Shown here one piece after another: positions 34,973 to 43,725 of a stretch of DNA of 64,000 nt. The number at the start of each line of letters is the position of its first letter. The first letter of the stretch is position 1. Under the pieces are notes generated by a model. It searched no databases and had not been told where the DNA came from. It worked only from the letters and a program-made list of their open reading frames with translations. A program made the position numbers and the translations under genes. Source of the stretch: Streptomyces chartreusis (lineage in GTDB: Bacteria > Actinomycetota > Actinomycetes > Streptomycetales > Streptomycetaceae); the NCBI RefSeq assembly GCF_008704715.1, contig NZ_CP023689.1:8308001-8372000 (forward strand), written 5' to 3'.

Positions 34973-36378
34973 CGTGCATCCGCCTCGACTCGTGCCATGT
35001 CCCGCTCCGCCGCGGCGTCGCCCCGCCGCACCATCCGCACCGCCAGCGCGTGCTTGCAGGGACCGCGCCCGCCCCGGTACTTCGCCCACCACAGACAGCT
35101 GCAGCTGAGCACCCCCGCCTCGTCACGCACCCGGTGCACATGTCCGTCCTCGGCCGTCACCGTCCCCAGGGCGCCGTCCAGCGCGACCGCGCCCGCCGCC
35201 ACCAGCGCCCGCGCCGAGCGCAACCGGGGGTTGTGGCGCTCCACCCGCTCGGCGTCGTACGGCAGCTCCCGGTGGAAGTAGGCCGCCTCCGCCGTGTCGT
35301 ACCCGACCCGGCCCGACGTGCCGAGGCGGATCAGGGCCGCCCGGACCCGCTCGGGTGTGAGGCCCGAGGCCGACGCCAGGTCGGCGACGTCGACGCGGGG
35401 CTCCCACGCGAGGAGCACCGAGATCAGCTCCGCGTCCTCGGCGGCCTCGTCGGTGGCGAGCGCGTCGAGGACGCCGCCCTCGCCGGAGAAGCCGCGTGAG
35501 GAGTCCGGCGACAGCGTCAGCGTCAGCCGCATGCCCGGCAGGACCACCTCCCAGGCACTCGCCGTGGCGGCCGCGCCGCCGGTGACCGCGGGGCCGTACA
35601 CCCGAAGGGCCGTGGCATGCCGCAGCACCCGCTGGAGCGCGATCAGCCGCTCCGGACCCGGCAGGCAGACCGCGCCGGGCACCGCCCGCGTCGTGGGCCG
35701 CAGCGTGTTCCCCGACGGCACCACCCACCGCGGGCCGGTCGAGGCGGCGCGCGCCCCGCCGCGCGGCAGCGCCCGCAGGAACCGCACCGCGTCGGCCGCC
35801 GGCAGCTCGGCCCGCAGATCGAAGCCGGCCGCTATCACCTGCGCCTCGGCGAAGCCCCGCAGCCAGCGGTCCGGGAGCGGCACCTTCTTCTCCACGACCG
35901 GCCCGTCCAGCGTGGTCACCGCCAGCTCCTCCGGGCCCACCCGCAGATGCAGCGGGTCGTCCGAGCCGATCCTGGACAGGGCCTCGCGCAGCGGGTTGTT
36001 GACGTCGACGTTCGTCGTGCCGTGCCCCACCTCGCCGCCGTCCAGGCCCGGCTCCAGCACGTCCAGGCGGGCGTACACCCCGCAGCAGCCGGAGAACGAC
36101 TCGAAGCGCAGCCGGTCGCCGTTGCCCGTCACCACCGGGTCGAGGGAGGCCCGCAGCTGCTGCTGGTAGTACCGGGCCGCCGCCACGTCGGCCACCGCCA
36201 GCAGCGCCGCCGAGGCCACCTGAGGGGACGTCAGAAAGCCCGCGAAGAACTGCGGATGGTCCTTCACCCCCGTGGGTGTCGCACCCCGGGAGGTCTCAAG
36301 ACCGAGCAGCTGTCCGCCCGCTGCGGACTCCAGCACGGAAGGTCGCCGATAGGCCACAGCCTGCAAAGATCGCGTCAT
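34969..36378 (-). CDS. SWIM zinc-finger protein
   Basis: A 469-residue protein ending with a SWIM finger: S-C-S-C followed after twelve residues by C-K-H, the C-x-C-xn-C-x-H pattern thought to bind DNA or protein. The rest has no recognisable enzyme motif. There is no Shine-Dalgarno before ATG 36378, but a TACGGT hexamer lies seven bases ahead, as expected of a leaderless transcript. Its last four bases overlap the DUF6493-type gene, giving a coupled two-gene unit. Confidence 0.8.
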   Translation of the reverse strand: MTRSLQAVAYRRPSVLESAAGGQLLGLETSRGATPTGVKDHPQFFAGFLTSPQVASAALLAVADVAAARYYQQQLRASLDPVVTGNGDRLRFESFSGCCGVYARLDVLEPGLDGGEVGHGTTNVDVNNPLREALSRIGSDDPLHLRVGPEELAVTTLDGPVVEKKVPLPDRWLRGFAEAQVIAAGFDLRAELPAADAVRFLRALPRGGARAASTGPRWVVPSGNTLRPTTRAVPGAVCLPGPERLIALQRVLRHATALRVYGPAVTGGAAATASAWEVVLPGMRLTLTLSPDSSRGFSGEGGVLDALATDEAAEDAELISVLLAWEPRVDVADLASASGLTPERVRAALIRLGTSGRVGYDTAEAAYFHRELPYDAERVERHNPRLRSARALVAAGAVALDGALGTVTAEDGHVHRVRDEAGVLSCSCLWWAKYRGGRGPCKHALAVRMVRRGDAAAERDMARVEADAR

Positions 36379-36474
36379 GGAAAAACCGTAGAGGCGGCCA
36401 CTGACAATCGGCTCTGACCTGCGAAAACGCCCTGCCGGAGGGCTGGTTGGGGGCACCCGGTTCCCGACGCACGA

Positions 36475-36511
36475 GTGCCGCGCACCAGGGGATGACTCAG
36501 GTGCGCGGCAC
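36475..36511 (-). terminator. Terminator after phoD
   Basis: GTGCCGCGCACC pairs perfectly with GGTGCGCGGCAC (12 bp, 13-base loop). It lies 20 bases beyond the phoD stop on the reverse strand. Confidence 0.75.
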
Positions 36512-36530
36512 TGTCATGAGCGTACGGGAA

Positions 36531-38105
36531 CTACTGGCCGACGCGTCCCGGCTGGAGCACCTGGGTGAACAGCACCGTGCCGTCCTGCTCGCGCAGCCGC
36601 ACCGTCAGCTCGCCGCTGTGTCCGTCGATGTCGACCTCGCCGAAGAACTGGTAGCCGCCGGCGGGGGAGACGTTCGAGGCGGTCGGCGCCTTCACGAACA
36701 CCCGCTCCGGGCCGAAGGTGTTGTCGAGGGCGCTGGCCGGGAACGCACCCGCGTTGAGCGGGCCCGACACGAACTCCCAGAACGGCTCGAAGTCCGTGAA
36801 GGCCGCCCGCGACGGCTGGTAGTGCTGGGCGGAGGTGTGGTGGACGTCGGCCGTCAGCCACACCGTGCCGGTGATCCGCCGGTGCTTGATGAACCGCAGC
36901 AGCTCGGCGATCTGGAGCTCACGGCCGAGCGGGGCACCCGGGTCGCCCTGCGCGACGGCCTCGATGTTCGGCTTGCCGTCGCCGGTGTCCGGCACGACCA
37001 GGCCCAGCGGCATGTCGGAGGCGATCACCTTCCACACCGCCCGGGAGCGGGACAGCTCGCCCTTGAGCCACTTCAGCTGCTCGGCGCCCAGGATGCCCTG
37101 CGCGTCCGTGGTCTGGTCGTCCGTGGAGTTGGCGTTGCGGTGGGTGCGCATGTCCAGCACGAACACGTCCAGGAGCGGGCCGTAGCGGACCGTGCGGTAG
37201 ACCCGGCCGTCGGGGCGGCGCAGCGTCGAGATGGGGAAGTACTCGGAGAACGCCTGCCTGGCGCGCGAGGCGAGGACGTCGACGCTCTTCTCCGTGTAGC
37301 GGGCGTCGCCGAGGATCTCGCCGGGGTACCAGTTGTTGGTCACCTCGTGGTCGTCCCACTGGATGATCGAGGGGACCTGGGCGTTGAACCGCTTCAGGTT
37401 GTCGTCGAGCAGGTTGTAGCGGAAGTTGCCGCGGAACTCGGCCAGGGTCTCGGCGACCTTGGACTTCTCCTGGGTGGTGACGTTCTGCCAGGTGCTGCCG
37501 TCGGGCAGCGCGACGGACGACGTGATCGGACCGTCGGCGTAGATGTTGTCGCCGCTGCACAGGAAGAAGTCCGGATCCAGCGCGCCCATCGCGTTGTAGA
37601 TGGTGTAGCCGCCGAAGTCGGGGTTGATGCCCCAGCCCTGGCCGGCCAGGTCGCCGGACCAGAGGAACCTGATGCCGTCGCGGCGCCGTGCCGAGGCGGT
37701 GCGGAACGTCCCGGTGACCGGCTCGCCGGTGCGGCGCGGGTCGTCCGGGTCGGCCAGCAGCACGCGGTAGTGGATCTGCTCGCCGGACGGCAGGCCGCGC
37801 AGCCGGGTCGTGCCGGTGAAGTCGGTGTCGGCGCCGAGCAGCGGGCCGTGCCATCTGCGCGATGTGCGGAACGACTCGGTCGCGGACGTCTCGACGATCA
37901 TCCGCGCGGGGCGGTCCGAGCGCACCCACACCAGACCCGAGTCGCAGGTCACGTCGCCCGTCTGCACGCCCCACCTCGCCTTGGGGCGGCCCGAGAGGGC
38001 GAACGCCGGTGCCGAGCCGAGTGCCGTGGGCAGGGTCAGGGCCGCCGACGCGGCGAGCGAGCCGCGCAGGACGCTGCGGCGGCCCGGGAACGGACGGTGT
38101 GACAT
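36531..38105 (-). CDS. phoD: Secreted alkaline phosphatase D
   Basis: A PhoD-family phosphodiesterase/alkaline phosphatase of 524 residues. A twin-arginine signal (PGRRSVLRGSLAASAALTLP) directs it to Tat export. The catalytic metallophosphatase motifs appear as WSGDLAGQ, LCSGDNIYADG, IQWDDHEVTNNW and WLTADVHHTSAQ. PhoD releases phosphate from extracellular phosphoesters and in Streptomyces is typically under PhoP control. Only one PHO-box-like GTTCAC unit (reverse strand near 38185) was seen, so regulation is unproven. ATG 38105 has GGAGG five bases upstream. Confidence 0.92.
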   Translation of the reverse strand: MSHRPFPGRRSVLRGSLAASAALTLPTALGSAPAFALSGRPKARWGVQTGDVTCDSGLVWVRSDRPARMIVETSATESFRTSRRWHGPLLGADTDFTGTTRLRGLPSGEQIHYRVLLADPDDPRRTGEPVTGTFRTASARRRDGIRFLWSGDLAGQGWGINPDFGGYTIYNAMGALDPDFFLCSGDNIYADGPITSSVALPDGSTWQNVTTQEKSKVAETLAEFRGNFRYNLLDDNLKRFNAQVPSIIQWDDHEVTNNWYPGEILGDARYTEKSVDVLASRARQAFSEYFPISTLRRPDGRVYRTVRYGPLLDVFVLDMRTHRNANSTDDQTTDAQGILGAEQLKWLKGELSRSRAVWKVIASDMPLGLVVPDTGDGKPNIEAVAQGDPGAPLGRELQIAELLRFIKHRRITGTVWLTADVHHTSAQHYQPSRAAFTDFEPFWEFVSGPLNAGAFPASALDNTFGPERVFVKAPTASNVSPAGGYQFFGEVDIDGHSGELTVRLREQDGTVLFTQVLQPGRVGQ

Positions 38106-38297
38106 GGAGGCCTCCAGTGGCGGGATCCGGCCAGTGTGCAGAGCCACAACTACTGGTGCGCCGCAGCGCACACGGAAACCACAAGTGAACAACTGACCGC
38201 ATGGGCAGGGGAACCGACGCGGCGGCCGTGTTGAGCCCTTGCATTCCGGCCTCGTCGTCCGCGCCCCGACCGGCCGCACCACCGCGCCCTGGACCCG

Positions 38298-39905
38298 TCA
38301 GCCCCGACCCATCACCGCACCGGCCATCAGCCGTACGCCGTCCCGGATCCGCGCGGGCGACAGATGGGCGTACCCCAGCACCAGCCGTACGCTCCGCTGC
38401 TCGCCCCCGCGCCCGGCACGCGCGTGTGCGTAGTCCGTCAGCGGCCGCACCGCGACCCCGGCCGCGGCCACGCGCGTGAGGAACCGCTCCTCGGGGCCGT
38501 ACCGCTCCGGCAGCGCGGCGATGACGTGCAGCCCCGCGGCGATGCCGGTGACCTCCGCGCCCGGGAAGTGCTCCTCCAGCGCGGCGACGAGGGTGTCGCG
38601 GCGCTCCCGGTACGCGCGCTGGCAGCGCCGCAGCTGACGGTCGTAGTCACCGCGCTCCACGAACCGGGCGAACAGCGCCTGATCCAGGGTGGGGTGGCCG
38701 AGGTCCATGGTCCGCTTGCGCTCGATGACGTCCTCCGCCAGCGCCTCCGGTACGAGCAGCCAGCCCAGCCGCAGTCCCGGCGCGAGGGACTTGCTGACCG
38801 ACCCCGCGTACGCGACGCGCTCCGGGTCGAGCCCTTGGAGCGCGCCCACGGGAGCGCGGTCGTAGCGGAAGTCGCCGTCGTAGTCGTCCTCCAGGACGAA
38901 CCCGTCGACGGACCGCGCCCAGTCGAGGAGTTCGGCGCGGCGGCGGGCGGAGTAGGCGATGCCGGTGGGGAACTGGTGGGCCGGCGTCGTGACGACGGAC
39001 CGTACGCCCGACTCCCGCAGCGGGCCGACGGCCAGTCCCTCGTCGTCCATGGGCACCGGCACGGTCGCGACGCCCGCCGCGGCGTACAGGGAGTCGTGCT
39101 GCGGGCTGCCCGGGTTCTCCACACCGACCTCGCGCATCCCGCGCGCGTGCAGCACGAAACCGAGCACCGTCGTCGCCTGCGACACCCCGGAGACGATCAC
39201 GATGCGCTCCGGGTCCGCGACCACGCCCCGGCGGCGCGCCAGCAGCTCGGCGAGCGCGGTGCGCAGCCGGGGCAGTCCGCGCGGGTCGGGGTAGCCGAGC
39301 TCGTGGTGCGGCAGCTCGGCCAGCACCCCGCGCTGCGCGGCGGCCCACGCGGCACGCGGGAACAACGACACGTCCGGCGTCCCGGGGACGAAGTCGGCCC
39401 GGGAACCCGTGGAGCGCGGCGCGAGGTCACGCGCGCGTGGCCGCGCGGCCCGGACCGCGTCGCCCACCCACGTCCCGGCACCCCGCCCGCTGCGCAGATA
39501 GCCCTCCGCCGTCAGCTGCTCGTACGCCTCGGTGATCAGCCCGCGCGACACCCCGAGGTCGGCGGCCAGATCCCGGCTCGACGGCAGCCGGGTCCCCGGC
39601 ACCAACCGCCCCGAGCGCACCGCCTCCCGCAGCGCCGCCTGGAGCGAACGCCCACGCGCGCGTGCCGGCGCCGAGGCGGCCGGCAACAGCAGCTCCCAGG
39701 CGGGGGACCCGGAGCCCAGGTCCGGGGACCCGGAGTCCAGGTCCGGGTGGGCCTCCGGTGCGGTCGCGGGAGAGCCGGCGCCCAGGTCTGGCTTGGTCTC
39801 CGACGCCTTTGCGGGGGACGCGGCGCCCAGGTCCGGATCGGTCTCCGATGCCGTCGCGGGGGACCCGGAGTCCTCCAGGTCCGAATTGGTCTCCGATGCC
39901 GTCAT
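38298..39905 (-). CDS. MocR/PdxR-type GntR regulator with aminotransferase domain
   Basis: A 535-residue regulator: winged-helix GntR domain at about 84-150 (LQAALREAVRSGRLVPGTRL, then LPSSRDLAADLGVSRGLITE), followed by a class I aminotransferase-like domain with PLP lysine in AYAGSVSKSLAPGLRLGWLL. The first 69 residues are an unusual set of acidic tandem repeats. MocR proteins bind PLP or an amine and usually control a neighbouring gene; the divergent EamA transporter is the obvious target. Confidence 0.88.
   Translation of the reverse strand: MTASETNSDLEDSGSPATASETDPDLGAASPAKASETKPDLGAGSPATAPEAHPDLDSGSPDLGSGSPAWELLLPAASAPARARGRSLQAALREAVRSGRLVPGTRLPSSRDLAADLGVSRGLITEAYEQLTAEGYLRSGRGAGTWVGDAVRAARPRARDLAPRSTGSRADFVPGTPDVSLFPRAAWAAAQRGVLAELPHHELGYPDPRGLPRLRTALAELLARRRGVVADPERIVIVSGVSQATTVLGFVLHARGMREVGVENPGSPQHDSLYAAAGVATVPVPMDDEGLAVGPLRESGVRSVVTTPAHQFPTGIAYSARRRAELLDWARSVDGFVLEDDYDGDFRYDRAPVGALQGLDPERVAYAGSVSKSLAPGLRLGWLLVPEALAEDVIERKRTMDLGHPTLDQALFARFVERGDYDRQLRRCQRAYRERRDTLVAALEEHFPGAEVTGIAAGLHVIAALPERYGPEERFLTRVAAAGVAVRPLTDYAHARAGRGGEQRSVRLVLGYAHLSPARIRDGVRLMAGAVMGRG
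39699..39905 (-). repeat. In-frame tandem repeats encoding an acidic N-terminal arm
   Basis: About 4.5 degenerate units of 14-16 residues with the pattern T/K-A-S-E-T-x-P-D-L-x-x-G-S-P-A occupy codons 1-69 of the MocR-type regulator, ahead of the DNA-binding domain. The repetition is also visible in the DNA. Confidence 0.8.
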
Positions 39906-39911
39906 GGAAAT

Positions 39912-39928
39912 GGACCTTAATGCGGACC
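39912..39928. promoter_or_regulatory. GGACC direct repeats between mocR-like and eamA-like genes
   Basis: GGACC occurs at 39912-39916 and 39924-39928, 12 bp apart, in the 47-base gap between two divergent starts. Directly repeated half-sites are typical of MocR operators. Confidence 0.45.
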
Positions 39929-39952
39929 GCGGCGCTTCCTAGCGTCGCTGCC

Positions 39953-40870
39953 ATGAACGCCACCACCACGCGCGGAGCCCTGCTCGCCGCGCTCGCCTGC
40001 GTCCTCGTCGGAGGGTCCTTCACCGCCAACAGCCTGCTCGGCGACTACCCCTACGCGGGCGGTCAGTTCCTGCGCTACGGACTCGCGTGCCTGCTGCTCC
40101 TGCCGCTCGTCGGACCGGGCGCCGGGGCCCGCGTCCGCGCTCTCACGTCCCGCGAGTGGGTCCGCCTCGCGCTCCTCGCGGCCCTCGGCATGGTCGGGTT
40201 CAACCTCGCCGTCATCGCAGCCGAACGCACCGCAGAACCGGCCGTGCCCGGCGTCTTCGTCGGCTGCGCGCCCGTCGTAGTGGCCGTTCTTGTGCCGCTG
40301 TTGGAGGGACGCAGGCCCCAACGCGTCGTCCTGAGCGGCGCGTTGTTCGTCGTGGCCGGTGCCTGCACGGTCCAGGGCTGGGGGCGCACCGACGGCACCG
40401 GCATCGCCTTCTCGGTGTGCGCGCTGGCCGGCGAGGTGGGTTTCGCCGTGCTCGCGGTGCCCGTGCTGCGGCCGCTCGGCCCGCGTCTGCTGTCCGCCAC
40501 CGTGTGCGGCGTCGCGGCCGTCGAGTCCGCGGTGGCCGGGGCGGTGCTCGACGGCGGCGCCTGGCTGCGCCGACCGGATGCCACCGAGACCGCGGCCCTG
40601 CTGTGGCAGGCGGCGATCGTCACCGTCGTCGGCTTCGTGTGCTGGTACATGGGCATGCAGCGGATCGGCGCCGAACGGGCCACGCTGTTCTCCGGACTCA
40701 TCCCCGTCGCCGCGGCCTGCACCGCACCCCTCGTCGGCACCGGCTCCTACGGCGTTCCGCAGGCCGTCGGCAGTGCGCTGGTCGGCGCCGGAGTCGCCCT
40801 GGGATGCCGTACGCGCCCCTCGCCCCCGCGATACGAGGGGTCGTCTCCGTTGGTGCGTAAACAGGTATGA
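39953..40870 (+). CDS. EamA/DMT-family transporter
   Basis: A 305-residue membrane protein with about ten hydrophobic helices in two EamA halves (ALLAALACVLVGGSFTANSL at the start; second half starting near GIAFSVCALAGEVGFAVL). WYMGMQRIGAERATLFSGLI is a typical late-helix segment. It probably exports a small metabolite under control of the divergent MocR-type regulator. The frame opens far upstream, but ATG 39953 begins the first helix. Confidence 0.85.
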   Translation: MNATTTRGALLAALACVLVGGSFTANSLLGDYPYAGGQFLRYGLACLLLLPLVGPGAGARVRALTSREWVRLALLAALGMVGFNLAVIAAERTAEPAVPGVFVGCAPVVVAVLVPLLEGRRPQRVVLSGALFVVAGACTVQGWGRTDGTGIAFSVCALAGEVGFAVLAVPVLRPLGPRLLSATVCGVAAVESAVAGAVLDGGAWLRRPDATETAALLWQAAIVTVVGFVCWYMGMQRIGAERATLFSGLIPVAAACTAPLVGTGSYGVPQAVGSALVGAGVALGCRTRPSPPRYEGSSPLVRKQV

Positions 40871-40934
40871 ACGCCCGCAGGGAAGGAGCCGGAAGAAGTC
40901 CGCCCTCGTATCGCACGCGCATTCCTGGAGCCCC

Positions 40935-41429
40935 GTGGACGCCAAGAACCGATTCGAGACCAAGACCACCTTCGCATTCTCCAGAATGGAATGGCTGGCC
41001 TTTCTGATCGTTTCGCTAGTGCTCGCTTCCCGGCACCTTTCGGAGATCCGCTGGGGCGTGTTCGTGGCGCTTTTCGCGGTGATCGACGTCATCGGCTACA
41101 TCCCCGGCGCGATCGCCCACCGGCGCAGCCCGGACAAGCGCATCGCCCGCGGTTACTACGTGGCCTACAACGTGATGCACAGCCTGGTCACGGCGGGTGT
41201 CATCGCAGGTGCCTGGACCTTGTTCGCCGGGCCGGAATGGGCCCTGCTCGCCCTGCCCATCCATCTCCTGGGGGACCGGGCCCTGTTCGGGAACTCGTTC
41301 AAGCCCTTCGGTGTCGCCTTCGAACCGGAAATCCATCCCGCCTATCGCCTCTTCGAGCAGCAGTACCGGACCGCCGCCGCCGATGAGGCCCGGCATCAGG
41401 AGGAGGGCGCTCATGCCGTCCGTGCTTGA
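40935..41429 (+). CDS. Small membrane protein opening the azoxy-like operon (VlmO-like?)
   Basis: A 164-residue protein with three to four hydrophobic helices (WLAFLIVSLVLAS, WGVFVALFAVIDVIGYIPG, then SLVTAGVIAGAWTLF and ALLALPIHLLGDRALFG). Histidines in YVAYNVMHSL and LPIHLLGDR lie near membrane segments and could bind metal. Valanimycin's VlmO is an integral membrane protein required for the pathway; size and position beside a DUF2156 gene suggest a counterpart, but I could not align them. GTG 40935 has CTGGAG upstream. Its 3' end overlaps the next gene by 17 bases. Confidence 0.6.
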   Translation: MDAKNRFETKTTFAFSRMEWLAFLIVSLVLASRHLSEIRWGVFVALFAVIDVIGYIPGAIAHRRSPDKRIARGYYVAYNVMHSLVTAGVIAGAWTLFAGPEWALLALPIHLLGDRALFGNSFKPFGVAFEPEIHPAYRLFEQQYRTAAADEARHQEEGAHAVRA

Positions 41430-42375
41430 CACCCTCACCGAACACAGCGACAACCCCAGTTCCTTTCTCGCCCTGAACAGCGGAAACGAATACTTCCGCG
41501 ACGGGCCGGTCGACGGCGTGTGCGCCTATCGCCGCTCCGGACGCCATGTCCTGCAGTTCGGCGGTCCGTTCACCGCCCCGGAACACCGGGCGCGGCTGCT
41601 CGACTCCTTCGTGACGCACGCCGGACGGCGTCTGGTCGCCGTGCAGCTCCAGCGCGAGGACGCCGAGCTGTACGCGGGGCACGGCTTCACGGTGAACCAG
41701 ATCGGAGCGTCGTACGCGGTCGACCTGGCCCGCTTCACCTTGCGCGGCTCACGGTTCGTACGGCTGCGGAACAAGATCTCGCGGGCGAGACGTGCGGGCC
41801 TCGAGGTCGCCGAGGTCGAGCCCGGCGACGACTGCGCGGAACTGGACCGGGTGGACGAGCCCTGGTTGCGGGAGAAGGGCCGGCACGTCAAGGAACTCCA
41901 GTTCCTCGTCGGCCAGCGGACCGGGCCGCTGCAACGCCACCGCCGGCTCTTCATCGGCCGTATCGCCGGCGAAGCGGTCGGCTACATCAACTACTCGCCC
42001 GTCTACGGCAGCCGCCCCGGCTGGCTGCACGACCTCAGCCGGCGCAGGCCCGATGCGCCGCCCGGTGTGATGGAGGCGCTCAACGCCACCGTCATGGAGC
42101 AGCTCGTCGCCGACGGCGCGGCCTGGCTGCACTTCGGCTTCACCCCGTTCACCGGGCTCGATCACGAACACGAAGTGCCCGGTCACAGCCGGATGTTCGC
42201 CCGGTTCGCCCGGCTGCTCGCCGAGCGCGGCAAGGCGATCTACCCCGCCGTGTCCCAGCTCGAATACAAGGAGAAGTGGGCCCCGCACGCGGTCCTTCCG
42301 GAGTACATCGCCTTCCTGGGCAGACCGCGCCTGCCCGCCGTGTGGCAGCTCCTGCGCGCCACCAACGCCGTCTGA
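41413..42375 (+). CDS. DUF2156/LPG-synthase-C family aminoacyl-tRNA-dependent transferase (VlmA-like?)
   Basis: A 320-residue soluble protein with the GNAT-like fold of the C-terminal domain of MprF-type lysylphosphatidylglycerol synthases. The stretch GYINYSPVYGSRPGWLHDLS followed by RRRPDAPPGVMEALN and AAWLHFGFTPFTGL is characteristic. Membrane helices are absent. Such a free-standing domain in valanimycin biosynthesis, VlmA, moves a seryl group from seryl-tRNA onto isobutylhydroxylamine. Here it lies between a small membrane protein and a possible N-hydroxylase, which supports an equivalent role. The amino acid donor is unknown; no aminoacyl-tRNA synthetase gene accompanies it. Confidence 0.75.
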   Translation: MPSVLDTLTEHSDNPSSFLALNSGNEYFRDGPVDGVCAYRRSGRHVLQFGGPFTAPEHRARLLDSFVTHAGRRLVAVQLQREDAELYAGHGFTVNQIGASYAVDLARFTLRGSRFVRLRNKISRARRAGLEVAEVEPGDDCAELDRVDEPWLREKGRHVKELQFLVGQRTGPLQRHRRLFIGRIAGEAVGYINYSPVYGSRPGWLHDLSRRRPDAPPGVMEALNATVMEQLVADGAAWLHFGFTPFTGLDHEHEVPGHSRMFARFARLLAERGKAIYPAVSQLEYKEKWAPHAVLPEYIAFLGRPRLPAVWQLLRATNAV

Positions 42376-42528
42376 CGCCGCCCGGCCCAGCGAGCACGCC
42401 CGCAGTCCGACAGCCCGCCGCCTGCGCCGCAGTAAGCCCGAGAGCCTGCCTGTGTAGCCGCAAGCAGCAGAGCCCATCCGTGTCGCCGTCAGCCCGAAAG
42501 CACCCCCACCCCGGAGGACCGCATCCGC

Positions 42529-43668
42529 ATGAGATTTCTCGAGCGTGAACGCACCATCCTGGCCAAGCTGCTGCCCGACCTGGACACCGCCCTGCGCGAG
42601 ACGCCGCTCATGGAGCTGGAGCGGCCGGGCAGCCCCGGCATCCGGTTCTTCCGGGACAGCGGCGGGCCGGGGCTGCTGGTCCCGGAGAGCCATCAGGGCC
42701 GGGGTGCCACGGCGCTGGACGCGGTGCGCGTGCAGCGGGCCATCGGCAGCCGCTCGCCGTCGCTGGCCGTGGCGACGACGATGCACCACTTCTCCATGGC
42801 CACGCTCGTCGGTCTCGGCGACCGGGGTGAGGGACAGGGACTGGAGTGGCTGCTGATCGAGGGCGTGGCGGCCGACAACCGCATCATCGCCTCCGGTTTC
42901 GCCGAGGGCCGCCGTGGCGCCGGCATCCTGGAGCCGACGATGACCGCCGAGGTCACCGAGGACGGCGTACGCATCAGCGGCGTCAAACGGCCGTGCAGCC
43001 TGGCCCGCTCCATGGACGTGCTCACCGCAAGTGTCCTGGTGCCCCGCGAGGACGGGCAGGGCGACGAACTCGCGGTCGCCCTCGTGCCCGCCGAGAGCGA
43101 GGGCGTCACCGTCAGCGGCTTCTGGTCCAGCGCCTTCCTGGCCGGCGCGGAGAGCGACCAGGTCACGCTCAACGACGTCGTCGTTCCACCGGAGTTGCTG
43201 CTGCGGACCGCGGCCACCGCCCAAGGCGGCATCGACGAACTCCAGACGGCCGGGCTGATCTGGTTCCAGCTGCTGATGACGGGCAGCTATCTCGGCGTGG
43301 CCTCCGCCCTGGTGGAACGGGTGCTGCTGAACGACCGCATCCCCGAGCCCGAACGGGTACGGCTCTTCGTCGAGACCGAGGCGGCGGCCGCCGCGGCCGA
43401 GGGGCTGGCCCGCAGCGTCGACGACGGCGAACTCGGCGAGTCCGCGCTCGCCCGGGCGCTCTACGTCCGCTACGGCGTCCAGGACGTCATCGCCCGCGTC
43501 GCCACGCGTGCGGTCGAACTGCTCGGCGGGCTCAGCTTCATGACGTCCGACGACGTCGGCCATCTCGCCGCCTGCGCCAACGGCCTCGCCCTGCACCCGC
43601 CGTCCCGGGCCAGGATGACCGGCCCGTTCGCCGACTACCTGGCCGACCGTCCGCTCACGATCGCCTGA
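42529..43668 (+). CDS. Acyl-CoA-dehydrogenase-fold flavoprotein, possible amine N-hydroxylase (VlmH-like?)
   Basis: A 379-residue flavoprotein with the acyl-CoA dehydrogenase fold: SGFAEGRRGAGILEPTMTAE and ISGVKRPCSLARSMDVLTAS in the middle domain, then a helical C-terminal domain. The C-terminal YEGT-type motif that carries the catalytic glutamate is replaced by GLALHPPSRARM, and the alternative helix-G position also lacks Glu by eye. That pattern suits flavin-dependent N-hydroxylases such as VlmH, which need a separate flavin reductase; one is encoded at 46680. A true dehydrogenase making an unsaturated acyl chain, as in tambjamine synthesis, is the alternative. 153 non-coding bases precede it. 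Confidence 0.78.
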   Translation: MRFLERERTILAKLLPDLDTALRETPLMELERPGSPGIRFFRDSGGPGLLVPESHQGRGATALDAVRVQRAIGSRSPSLAVATTMHHFSMATLVGLGDRGEGQGLEWLLIEGVAADNRIIASGFAEGRRGAGILEPTMTAEVTEDGVRISGVKRPCSLARSMDVLTASVLVPREDGQGDELAVALVPAESEGVTVSGFWSSAFLAGAESDQVTLNDVVVPPELLLRTAATAQGGIDELQTAGLIWFQLLMTGSYLGVASALVERVLLNDRIPEPERVRLFVETEAAAAAAEGLARSVDDGELGESALARALYVRYGVQDVIARVATRAVELLGGLSFMTSDDVGHLAACANGLALHPPSRARMTGPFADYLADRPLTIA

Positions 43669-43725
43669 CCGGCGCCGCCACCCACCGACCCAGTGCCGGC
43701 CGAGACCTGTTGGGGGAGCCCACCC

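Noticed and set aside
38165..38205. PHO box for phoD
   Set aside because: Only one GTTCAC-like unit is convincing; the neighbouring TCA lies 8 and not 11 bases away, so the direct-repeat rule fails.
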